Assembly: GCA_963700705.1 (NCBI GenBank)
Contig: CAVOYQ010000009.1
Span: forward strand, 62,001-126,000
Reading direction: 5' to 3'
DNA: 64,000 bases
Source of the DNA: JAHEFT01 sp963700705
GTDB taxonomy: Bacteria; Pseudomonadota; Gammaproteobacteria; Xanthomonadales; SZUA-36
The position numbers and the translations under genes are program-made. Each line of letters opens with the position of its first letter. Within the stretch, counting starts at the first letter, position 1. This document shows, piece after piece, positions 42,320 to 50,200 of the stretch. Under the pieces are notes generated by a model. It was not told where the DNA came from and did no database searches. It saw only the letters and a list, made by a program, of their open reading frames with translations.

Positions 42320-43561
42320 TTGGCTCACATCAAACGTAAAATTGGCTTATCGCTCGGTGCGGACATCTGCTGGCCGATTTGCTACGAGGCGCTTCTCAAA
42401 CAACTGGACCTGAAGCTTTCGATCGGTGGCGACACGGTCAGTTTCGAGTCGGAACGGGTCAATATCGAACCCTTCGGCCTGCTCCACGACTGTTCCTACG
42501 ATGTCGTGATCGACCGCCTGACGCACTGGTACCACACCTCGCGCGAGTGGATCAAAACCAAGATCCTGGTGAACGATCTCTACGTGTTCAACAACCCCTG
42601 GTCGTTGCAGTCGATGGAGAAGCAAACGACCTATGCAGCCATGAGCCGCCTGGGGTTTCCCGTGCCGGAAACCTGGATGATTCCGCCCAAGAGGTACCAG
42701 GAATCCAATGACCTGCAACCCACGCTGACCCGCTACGCCAAGCTGTTCGACCTGGGCGGGATCGGCGATCGCATCGGCTATCCGCTCTACATGAAACCCT
42801 ATGACGGCGGCGCCTGGGTGGGCGTTACCGGCATCAAGAACCGCCAGGAACTGCTCAACGCCTATGAAAGCAGCGGCACCCGGGTGATGAACCTGCAGAA
42901 GGGCGTGGAACCCCACGACGCCTTCGTGCGCTGCATCGGGCTGGGCCCGCAGTTCCGTTACGTGAACTACGATCCGGGCGCGCCGCTGCACGACCGTTAC
43001 CGCATGGAGCAGAATTTCCTGCCGGCGGAACAGCAGGATCGCCTGCGTGACATGACCATGGTCATCAATGCGTTTTTCGGCTGGGATTTCAATTCCTGTG
43101 AGGCCCTGCGCCAGGACGGCTGCTGGTACCCGATCGATTTCGCCAATGCCTGTCCGGATTCGCAGGTCACCTCGCTGCATTACCATTTTCCCTGGCTGAT
43201 CAAGGCCAACCTGCGCTGGTCGATTTTCTGCGCAGCGACCCAGCGTAAAATGAAGACCAACCTGGATTGGCAGAAATACTTCGAGATCGCCGACCGGGAC
43301 CTGCCGTTTGAAGAGAAAATGGCCGGCTACGTCAGCCTCGCCCGCCAACACTTCAACGTGGATGAATTCGAGACGTTCTGCGCCACGCATCTGTCCCACC
43401 TGGACGAAGTAGCCCACGGGTTTTTCGCCACCGATATCGTGCACAGCGCCATCGGCGAAAAAGTCGAGGCGCTGTTCCCGGCGCATGAAGTCGACACCTT
43501 CGTGGAACTGTTCTGGAACCGCGTGCAGGACTGGCGCGGTAAAGAGGGGCGGGCCGCTTGA
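42320..43561 (+). CDS. ATP-grasp ligase 2 (distinct subfamily)
   Basis: A 413-residue ATP-grasp protein. The TTG at 42320 has AAGGA eight bases upstream and is the only start near the conserved N-terminus. ATP-grasp features: TYAAMSRLGFPVPETWMIPP, YPLYMKPYDGGAWVGVTGIK (Lys and Gly-rich loop), then WDFNSCEALRQDGCWYPIDF and NACPDSQVTSLHYHFPWLIK in the metal-site position. Sequence differs clearly from the three 406-409-residue paralogues nearby. A tail of 120 helical residues follows. It shares a TTGA stop/start overlap with the esterase after it. Substrates are unknown. Confidence 0.82.
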   Translation: MAHIKRKIGLSLGADICWPICYEALLKQLDLKLSIGGDTVSFESERVNIEPFGLLHDCSYDVVIDRLTHWYHTSREWIKTKILVNDLYVFNNPWSLQSMEKQTTYAAMSRLGFPVPETWMIPPKRYQESNDLQPTLTRYAKLFDLGGIGDRIGYPLYMKPYDGGAWVGVTGIKNRQELLNAYESSGTRVMNLQKGVEPHDAFVRCIGLGPQFRYVNYDPGAPLHDRYRMEQNFLPAEQQDRLRDMTMVINAFFGWDFNSCEALRQDGCWYPIDFANACPDSQVTSLHYHFPWLIKANLRWSIFCAATQRKMKTNLDWQKYFEIADRDLPFEEKMAGYVSLARQHFNVDEFETFCATHLSHLDEVAHGFFATDIVHSAIGEKVEALFPAHEVDTFVELFWNRVQDWRGKEGRAA

Positions 43562-44283
43562 AACAGGTATTCAGGTGGTTTTCACCGCACGTGGAACAGG
43601 AAATCCAGCTGGTGCGCTGGGGCACTTTCGGCACACCGGTGCTGTTGTTTCCGACTGCCGGTGGTGATGCCGAGGAGGTGGAACGTTTTCACCTGATCGG
43701 CGCGTTGATGCCGCTGATCGAAAGCGGCCGGATCAAGGTCTATTCCACCGATTCCATCGCCGGCAAGGCCTGGATTTCAAAACAGCATTCGGCGGAATTC
43801 TGTTCGTTGCTGCAGAACCGGTTCGACGCTTTGGTCTACCAGGAAATCGTCCCGGCGATCCGGCACGATTGCGAAAGCCCGGATATCGAAATCATCGCCG
43901 CGGGCGCTTCGATCGGCGCCTTCAACGCGGTTGCAACCATTTGCCGGCACCCCGACGCGTTCCGCCTGGCGATCGCCATGAGCGGGACCTACGACCTTTC
44001 AAAATACCTCGAGGGACGTTTCATCCAGGATTTCTATTTCGCCTCGCCATTGCACTTTCTGCCCGGCCTGGAAGGCCCGCAACTGGAACAGCTGCGCAAG
44101 CGGGCTATCCTGCTGCCCAGCGGGCAGGGGGATTTCGAGGACATCGGCGAGTCCTGGCGGATGGCCTCGGTGCTCGGCGCCAAGGGTGTGCCCAACCGGG
44201 TCGATCCCTGGGGCACCGAGTGGCGGCACGATTGGGTCACCTGGCGGGAAATGCTGCCCAAGTACCTGTCGGAATTCGCCTGA
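43558..44283 (+). CDS. Esterase-family alpha/beta hydrolase
   Basis: A 241-residue protein with an alpha/beta hydrolase fold: GTPVLLFPTAGGDAEEVERF (oxyanion region), nucleophile elbow AAGASIGAFNAVATICRHPD (Ser in GASIG), and a closing WRHDWVTWREMLPKYL with the likely catalytic His. No signal peptide. It starts with TTG inside the stop of the preceding ATP-grasp gene, which implies coupling. It is the second esterase of the cluster. Esters or amides of the ligase product are plausible substrates, but this is inference. Confidence 0.82.
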   Translation: MKQVFRWFSPHVEQEIQLVRWGTFGTPVLLFPTAGGDAEEVERFHLIGALMPLIESGRIKVYSTDSIAGKAWISKQHSAEFCSLLQNRFDALVYQEIVPAIRHDCESPDIEIIAAGASIGAFNAVATICRHPDAFRLAIAMSGTYDLSKYLEGRFIQDFYFASPLHFLPGLEGPQLEQLRKRAILLPSGQGDFEDIGESWRMASVLGAKGVPNRVDPWGTEWRHDWVTWREMLPKYLSEFA

Positions 44284-44321
44284 GCCCACCTGAATCTGAT
44301 GATTCCACGGAGACCACAGTA

Positions 44322-45511
44322 ATGAGTATTTCCGTTCAACGCCGCCAGGCGCAAGCCCTTGCGATCCTGCTCGGATTCCTGGTTCCCCTGTTGGCGAGCG
44401 CCCAGGCTGAACCGCGCGCCCGGGATATTGGCATCCCGTTTACAGGCACGCCGGGCCCGCTCAATGCCATTACCGATGTGGCCGGCGTGACGGTCGGCCA
44501 CACCACGCTGATTTCGGGCGAGGGAAAACTCGACGTCGGCAACGGCCCGGTCCGGACCGGCGTCACGGTGATCCATCCCCGCGGCAAAACCTACAACCCG
44601 GCTTTTGCCGGCTGGTTTGCGCTGAACGGCAACGGCGAAATGACCGGGACGACCTGGGTCGAGGAATCCGGTTTCCTCGAAGGGCCGGTCGTGATCACCA
44701 ACACGCACAGCGTCGGAATCGCCCGCGATGCGACCATCGAGTGGCAATACGCCAACAACCTGTTTGACCCGCTGCCCGATGACCCCGACGTGTTCTGGTC
44801 GCTGCCGGTGGTCGCCGAAACCTACGACGGCGATCTCAACGACATCAACGGGTTTCACGTGACCAAACAGAATGTCATCGACGCCCTGGAATCGGCAAAG
44901 TCCGGCCCCGTGGCCGAGGGCAACGTGGGTGGCGGCACCGGCATGATTTGCCATCAATTCAAGGGCGGCATCGGTACCTCGTCCCGGGAGGTCGACGATC
45001 GAAGACCATGAATACACCCTGGGCGTACTGGTGCAGGCGAATTACGGCATTCGGGAAACCTTCACGATCGCCGGTGTGCCGCTCGGTGACAAGTTTCCCG
45101 ACCTGATGCCGGTGTTCCGGCCGATGGACGAGGAAACCGGTTCGATCATCGTGGTGGTGGCGACCGATGCGCCGCTGTTGCCGCTGCAATTGAAGCGGCT
45201 GGCGCGGCGTGTGCCGCTGGGCATATCAAAGGTCGGTGGTTATGCATCAAACGGCTCGGGCGATATTTTCATCGCGTTTTCCACCGCCAATCCCGGGCGC
45301 CGCGGCGCGGGTGGGGGTGCAGGAAATCGAGATGCTGCCCAATGACCAGATGAGCCCGTTGTTCCTGGCCACCGCCCAGGCCGTCGAAGAGTCTATCGTG
45401 AATGCGCTGATCGCCGCAAAGACCATGGTCGGCATCAACGGCAATACCGTCTATGCCTTGCCGCACGACCGCCTGATCGAAATCCTGAAAGAGTACAAAC
45501 GGATTCCCTGA
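44322..45511 (+). CDS. P1-family (DmpA-type) aminopeptidase, exported (two frameshifts)
   Basis: A self-processing N-terminal-nucleophile aminopeptidase. The ATG at 44322 opens a signal peptide (LLGFLVPLLASAQAE). Conserved entry: RDIGIPFTGTPGPLNAITDV. Slips near 44990 and 45300 break the frame. The autocleavage site is GGYASNGSGDIFIAFSTANP, where cutting before Ser releases the nucleophile. The end is normal (IAAKTMVGINGNTVYALPHD). About 396 residues joined. DmpA and BapA relatives release D- or beta-amino acids from peptides and amides. It ends the first plus-strand operon and converges on the cytochrome gene 15 bases away. Confidence 0.88.
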
Positions 45512-45526
45512 TCTGCCTTGCTGGTG

Positions 45527-45925
45527 TCAATAGCCTGCTTCGTCTGGCCACAGCTCATTGCGCAGCTTCAGCGGGTCGGCAAGGACCCGGGAACGGGATT
45601 CACCCACCTGTTTGCCGGTCAACGGTTTGAACGAGGCCGGCAAGGTCTCGCTGTTGAATTCAACCAGGACCCAGTTGAGCACTGCTGCCAGTTCCTCGTC
45701 GCTAAGCGGCGCTTGGGACGCGCCCGGGACTCGCGCCAGGTAGTCGCGGCCTTCGGGTGACGCGGCAATTCGCCCCAGCGGTCCGGCCAGGGAGGGAACA
45801 CTTGGCGGAAGGCCGGTTGCGTCGGGCTGATGACAACCGGCGCAATGAAGCAGGAAATCACTCCGGGGGCTGGCTTCAGCCGCGCCGGTCAATGCTGCGA
45901 TCAGAATCAGTGCTATCCGGCTCAT
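45527..45925 (-). CDS. Small monohaem cytochrome c
   Basis: A 132-residue exported protein with a signal peptide (LILIAALTGAAEA) and one haem-c site, CAGCH near residue 28. A distal Met ligand is not certain; none stands out after residue 40. It follows the amine dehydrogenase light-chain gene by 26 bases and is last in that operon. It probably takes electrons from the TTQ cofactor in place of amicyanin or azurin. It is too small, and has too few haems, to be MauG. Confidence 0.84.
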   Translation of the reverse strand: MSRIALILIAALTGAAEASPRSDFLLHCAGCHQPDATGLPPSVPSLAGPLGRIAASPEGRDYLARVPGASQAPLSDEELAAVLNWVLVEFNSETLPASFKPLTGKQVGESRSRVLADPLKLRNELWPDEAGY

Positions 45926-45951
45926 CGGGGTATTTCAATTCTGAAACCCGT

Positions 45952-46482
45952 TCAGGCTTCGCCAATCACAACACCAATGGTGCAATGGTAGGCGCGGCTC
46001 TCGGTGCCAAAACACCAGAGCACGGCGTTGCTTTTGCTCGGAAAGTAAACCGGTTTCTCGCGCTCCGAGTTGCCGCAACTGCACCGGTGGCAAATCGATT
46101 TGCCACAGCAATCGTTGTAGGAGATCAGGTAGTCCCGGTTGTCTACCGGGTTCCGGCATGTCCCTACCCAGGTGATGGGTGAAGGTTCAGCACCCGGCGG
46201 ACAACTGTTGACTGTACCGCCGCAGCACGTACACAGGGTGCCGCCCAGGGCGCAATATCGCCAGTAATCACAACTTTGCGGGTCACCCATTTCCTGGATC
46301 GGTTCGGCTGCAAATGCGCGGGCCACGGGAAGCAGTGGTAAAAAGGCAGCGCCGGTCAACACCGTGCCCAACCGTGTAATGAAGCTCCGTCGGGAGGTTT
46401 TTCGGGCCAGGTGGCGACTGCCATTACCGGTTACCTGGTCCATCAATTCGAGGCCGCGGTTGACGAGCTTTTTCGGGTTCAT
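45952..46482 (-). CDS. Amine dehydrogenase light (beta) chain with TTQ cofactor
   Basis: A 176-residue light chain of a methylamine/aromatic amine dehydrogenase, which oxidises primary amines to aldehydes in the periplasm. Residues 29-58 form a Tat signal (TSRRSFITRLG). The two tryptophans that become tryptophan tryptophylquinone are Trp105 (SPITWVGTC) and Trp156 (AVLWCFG), 51 residues apart as in known enzymes. There are 14 cysteines in the mature part. The CTCCGG and DCCGKSICHRC segments look more like aromatic amine dehydrogenase than Paracoccus methylamine dehydrogenase, from memory of those sequences. Its start overlaps the MauD stop by four bases. Confidence 0.93.
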   Translation of the reverse strand: MNPKKLVNRGLELMDQVTGNGSRHLARKTSRRSFITRLGTVLTGAAFLPLLPVARAFAAEPIQEMGDPQSCDYWRYCALGGTLCTCCGGTVNSCPPGAEPSPITWVGTCRNPVDNRDYLISYNDCCGKSICHRCSCGNSEREKPVYFPSKSNAVLWCFGTESRAYHCTIGVVIGEA

Positions 46483-47108
46483 AGTGCGTGTTCCTTTGCT
46501 TGCCCGGTCGGCGGGTTATCGACCAACTTCATGTAGTCCTGCAACGTATCAATACCTGTTTCCATTGATTCGGCCAGGCTCTCGAGGTGTTCGCGGGTAT
46601 TGACCAGGCCTTTGCTCCGTAGGGTGCCGTCCGGGCCAATCAAAGCCGCAAAAGGCAGCTTGCTGACGGCATATTTCATTCCCAGGGCCTGGGAGATGAT
46701 GTACGGATATTTGCTGATGCCAAGATCACGCACGTAGGCCTGGTGTTGCTCCGGTTTGTCACCGTCGCTGGCAAAAACAAGGTTAAAACTCTCATCGGCA
46801 CACATCGAACGGGCCGTGGGCACCAACCCTTTGCATACAGGACAAGTGGGAGATATCCACAAAATCAATGTGGCGCGCCCGTCTTCGCTGGCACCGCCAA
46901 GCGTTAACGGCTCACCGGCCAGATCCCTGTAGAGAATGGCTTCGGTCATTTCACCGACTTTCGGTCCGTTGGTCGGCATCAGGGCGCCCGCTGGGGCCAC
47001 GCGCTCGTGCAGGACGCCAACCTGGCGTGCCAGCGCGAACACGACCAGCGACAGGATAATCACCAGGAACCACAGGATAATATTTGACGCCAGCAGCGCT
47101 TCAGGCAC
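46479..47108 (-). CDS. mauD: MauD-like thiol-disulfide oxidoreductase
   Basis: A 209-residue membrane-anchored thioredoxin-fold protein needed for disulfides in the amine dehydrogenase light chain. It has an N-terminal helix (NIILWFLVIILSLVVFALA), a MauD-type insertion, and the redox site SPTCPVCKGLVPTARSMC. The GTG at 47108 has GGAGG seven bases upstream and overlaps the mauE end by eight bases; the frame is open further upstream but without a better start. Placement between mauE and the light-chain gene is the usual order. Confidence 0.92.
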   Translation of the reverse strand: MPEALLASNIILWFLVIILSLVVFALARQVGVLHERVAPAGALMPTNGPKVGEMTEAILYRDLAGEPLTLGGASEDGRATLILWISPTCPVCKGLVPTARSMCADESFNLVFASDGDKPEQHQAYVRDLGISKYPYIISQALGMKYAVSKLPFAALIGPDGTLRSKGLVNTREHLESLAESMETGIDTLQDYMKLVDNPPTGQAKEHAL

Positions 47109-47652
47109 GTGGATTCCTCCATGAACGGATGGCTGACTGATTCTGCAACAGCTGTGAACCTCCAAAGTAAAGTAAAGCTGCTGCCAGCAGGGCCAAAACC
47201 AGTGTAAGCCAGTCAAACGGAGCAAGCGTCCGGCCTGTTACCGGAAGCATGGGCAACATAGCCATTACCATCAGCAGGATATTGCGAAACACCAACATCC
47301 ACGACAGCGGTTGATTTTCGCCGGAGGAATTACCGAGGCCGCAACCGCAACTGATATGCAATCTGCCCCGCAACAGGTTGACCACAATCGCCAAGCCATA
47401 TACCAGAAACATTAATGCCGTTAAGGGGGCCGCCAGGGTGGACGCAACACCGGTCAGCCAGGCGAAGCCCAGAAGGATTTCAGTGACCGGTATGAGCCAG
47501 GCGACAAGTGGAACCGCCCATTGCGGCAAAAGCTGGTAATCGGCGACGATGGCCTCAAATTTTTGCTGTGAAGACAGCTTGTGCCAGGCAGCGCCGATGA
47601 GCATCAACGCCAATGCGATCATCAACGTCCTGATGATCAGTGGATCAATCAT
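47101..47652 (-). CDS. mauE: MauE-like membrane protein
   Basis: A 183-residue inner-membrane protein with four to five helices, of the MauE/DoxX-related family. Typical parts are an N-terminal helix (LMIALALMLIGAAWHKL), a LIPVTEILLGFAWLTG segment and a conserved ISCGCGLGNSSGENQPLSW loop with two cysteines. MauE works with MauD in light-chain folding or export. It overlaps both neighbours by eight bases. Confidence 0.92.
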   Translation of the reverse strand: MIDPLIIRTLMIALALMLIGAAWHKLSSQQKFEAIVADYQLLPQWAVPLVAWLIPVTEILLGFAWLTGVASTLAAPLTALMFLVYGLAIVVNLLRGRLHISCGCGLGNSSGENQPLSWMLVFRNILLMVMAMLPMLPVTGRTLAPFDWLTLVLALLAAALLYFGGSQLLQNQSAIRSWRNPRA

Positions 47653-48781
47653 CTTTGGCCAGTATCTGCAATAACCCGGGTCCGCGTCCGGGTTCTTCTA
47701 TCGTGCGAAGGTGACGCAACTGGATGCCGTCATAAATCTGGAGCTGTTTTTCCTTGTCGAAAAAGTAGAGCTTGGGGTGCGCCTCCTGGCTGACCAGGAT
47801 ATGACTGGCTGTGTTGCCTTCGTTTTCATCGCCGCCAATGGAAAGCTTGCCAACGCGCCGCTTTTTCTCAATGTCATATACCCAGATTTCGGATCCGGCC
47901 TGGTAATGGGTGTCCGCGCCGCCCTGGTGCATCAGGACATAGAGCACCCCCGATTCGCGGTGGACTGCGAAGGGTTGGTCACCACCGGGTCGCCATTTGT
48001 CCTCCTTGTCTTCATCAGAGAGCAAAGACCAGGGTTTGCTGATATTCATTTTGCCGTTGTCGACGACCACCTGGTAGGCCAGCCCTTCGTACGAAATCAT
48101 GACCCAGCCTTCGGCGGTCCGCATCGGCTTGTCGATCACCGGGTCTTCGTCGACCGAGAAGAACGGCTCGCTCCGCACCCGGGTGACTTCCGCGCCATCC
48201 GGACTGATCCCGATATATTGGAGGGTCCCATCCCCACACATCATCATGAAGCCATCCGTACCGGTGGGCATGATGATGGCGCAACCGGGGGTTGAAATTT
48301 CGCCGACGAACTGCTGGTCGACAACATCGACAATACTCACGGACTGGGCCGGCGTCATGTTGAATATGACGACATGCCGCCCGTCGCCCAGCAGGCCGAT
48401 GTGATTTCTGAAGGACAGGGTCGCGGTCTTGTCCGGGATATCTATTTCGAGCTTGGCGGTCAGATCCTTCATGTCAACGACCGTCAGCACGTCATCGCGC
48501 GTGCCGCGCACGCTGCGGGAATAAAAAGATTCAACCAGGTAGGCCTCTTTCCGGCTCATGTCGGTTATGACCGCAGGTGTGTACCAGTCATGGGAGATCA
48601 AACCCTGCATCTCGCCCGTGGCGCCATCGAAGATGTAGCTGCCCTCGTTGGACTTGATCAGGAACCAGCTATCCGTGGGCTCGGGAAATACTGACACCCC
48701 GGCTTTCTCGGGGGCCATTTGTGCAGCGGAACTTTGAACCACAAGGGTCAGGAGAAACAGAAATATCGTCAGGGACCGCAT
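47645..48781 (-). CDS. Amine dehydrogenase heavy (alpha) chain
   Basis: A 378-residue exported seven-bladed beta-propeller, the large subunit of the TTQ amine dehydrogenase. The ATG at 48781 gives a signal peptide (FLFLLTLVVQSSAAQ). Family segments include HDWYTPAVITDMSRKEAYLV, YSRSVRGTRDDVLTVVDMKD, PGCAIIMPTGTDGFMMMCGD and the late HQGGADTHYQAGSEIWVYDI. It forms an alpha2-beta2 complex with the light chain. It is first of the five-gene run heavy chain, mauE, mauD, light chain, cytochrome. The 112 bases upstream separate it from an ATP-grasp gene on the same strand. Confidence 0.92.
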   Translation of the reverse strand: MRSLTIFLFLLTLVVQSSAAQMAPEKAGVSVFPEPTDSWFLIKSNEGSYIFDGATGEMQGLISHDWYTPAVITDMSRKEAYLVESFYSRSVRGTRDDVLTVVDMKDLTAKLEIDIPDKTATLSFRNHIGLLGDGRHVVIFNMTPAQSVSIVDVVDQQFVGEISTPGCAIIMPTGTDGFMMMCGDGTLQYIGISPDGAEVTRVRSEPFFSVDEDPVIDKPMRTAEGWVMISYEGLAYQVVVDNGKMNISKPWSLLSDEDKEDKWRPGGDQPFAVHRESGVLYVLMHQGGADTHYQAGSEIWVYDIEKKRRVGKLSIGGDENEGNTASHILVSQEAHPKLYFFDKEKQLQIYDGIQLRHLRTIEEPGRGPGLLQILAKDD

Positions 48782-48893
48782 CGTTCCTTTCCTTCTGGTT
48801 ATTGTGATGACAAGGGAATGTTCCCCGGAGTATAGACGAAATAGCGAAGAGCGCATTCGGGTTCTAATCAGAGTCAATGGTTTGGCCGGAGTC

Positions 48894-50114
48894 TCACTGT
48901 GCGTAAAGGTGCAGTTCCGAACCGACCCGGTCGGCCATCTCCAGGGTGGCCGCCAGGTCCGGGTGCCTCAACATCACGAAGCCATCCGAGACCAGGGTTT
49001 TGCGCCAGTCGCGGCGTTGACTCCCGACCGGCAGCAGGGTGTTCCACACGACGTGTTGACCGAAGTCACGTTGTAGTTTTTCAACGCCCTCGATGGCCGT
49101 GATACGGCCGACCCCGCGGGCCCGCTTGTAAATATTCGCAACATTGTATTTGGGCGTGATGCCGCGACTGACCTGGCCGGATGTGACCGCATTGGCCCAC
49201 TCGCGGAACACGTCGAAATCGCAGGCGTATTTCATCTGGTCGACCTGGTGGGCGCCGGGCGGCCGCGCACCGATTTCGCCGAACACGACTTCACCATCGG
49301 CCTTGCGGTACCACTCCATGTGGGTGAAGCCGGTGTCGAATTCCAGCGCCCTGATCACGTCGAAGCCCATTTTCACGCCATCCTGCAAATCAGGGTGGGC
49401 GGTGTCGCGCAGTGCGATGACCTGCGGGCTGATCCATTCGTTGCTGCGCGCAACCAGCGGCCTGGGCCGGTACCAGGCGATGTTGAAGTAGGCGATTTTC
49501 CCGTTCACGGTGATCGTGTCGAAGGTGTATTCCTCGCCGTCGACAAATTCCTCGACGCTGACGGTTTGCACGTGACGCAGTCGGGGCAGCACGGCCCGCA
49601 GTTCATCCGCATCGCGAACCCGGTAGGTGTCCGCCGAACCCGCCCCGTCGATCGGCTTGAGAATGATCGGGAAACCGATAAGCTCCGCAGCTTCCCATAC
49701 CGCCGCGATCGACTGCGCGGCGACGTGGCGCGGCGTGCGGATGCCGGCCTGGTCCAGGGCCTGCTTCATCAGTTCCTTGTCACGGAAGCGTTGGGCCTGC
49801 ACGATGTCCAGGCCGGGTATGCCGAACGTCTCGCGCAGGCGGGCCGCCAGCAGTATGCCGGGCTCCCACAGACACTCGATCCGGTCGAGTTGCTGCCCGC
49901 GCAACCGTTCACGCAGCGAAGCAATCACGGCCTCTTCATCCCACAGCGAGCGAACCGCGATGTACTCCGAGAGTGAACGGCGCACCAGCGGCGGCAGACT
50001 ATCGGGTGACGAGTCGCCGACGCCGAACACCCGGGCTCCGCTTTCGGCCAATCCACGGGTGAATTCCGGCATGTCGGCCGGGTAGCCCGGAGAAAGCAAT
50101 AATACGTTTATCAT
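48894..50114 (-). CDS. ATP-grasp ligase 3 (paralogue of ligases 1 and 4)
   Basis: A 406-residue predicted amidoligase. Motifs in order: RDKELMKQALDQAGIRTPRH, FPIILKPIDGAGSADTYRVR, VEEFVDGEEYTFDTITVNGK, THMEWYRKADGEVVFGEIGA followed by RPPG, and a C-terminal domain ending with HPDLAATLEMADRVG. It lies just before the amine dehydrogenase heavy-chain gene on the same strand (112-base gap), and its start is 86 bases from the divergent glycogen-synthase gene. It may belong to the amine dehydrogenase transcript or have its own. Substrates are unknown. Confidence 0.88.
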   Translation of the reverse strand: MINVLLLSPGYPADMPEFTRGLAESGARVFGVGDSSPDSLPPLVRRSLSEYIAVRSLWDEEAVIASLRERLRGQQLDRIECLWEPGILLAARLRETFGIPGLDIVQAQRFRDKELMKQALDQAGIRTPRHVAAQSIAAVWEAAELIGFPIILKPIDGAGSADTYRVRDADELRAVLPRLRHVQTVSVEEFVDGEEYTFDTITVNGKIAYFNIAWYRPRPLVARSNEWISPQVIALRDTAHPDLQDGVKMGFDVIRALEFDTGFTHMEWYRKADGEVVFGEIGARPPGAHQVDQMKYACDFDVFREWANAVTSGQVSRGITPKYNVANIYKRARGVGRITAIEGVEKLQRDFGQHVVWNTLLPVGSQRRDWRKTLVSDGFVMLRHPDLAATLEMADRVGSELHLYAQ

Positions 50115-50200
50115 GTTTGTCCGCGATTCGTGCCCGGTTAGCCGTTAGAATAACCCAAGGCATCCGCTTGTCCCATCATCAGAGAGAAGAAGAAACGATC
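50115..50200. promoter_or_regulatory. Divergent intergenic region between ligase 3 and glycogen-synthase gene
   Basis: An 86-base spacer between two divergent starts, so it should hold promoters for both the minus-strand block and the second plus-strand operon. The purine run AGAGAGAAGAAGAAACG near 50180-50197 is the ribosome-binding region of the glycogen-synthase gene. I cannot define reliable -35/-10 pairs. Confidence 0.45.

Noticed and set aside
45527..45925. Cytochrome as MauG
   Set aside because: It has a single CxxCH and 132 residues; MauG has two haems and is about 390 residues.
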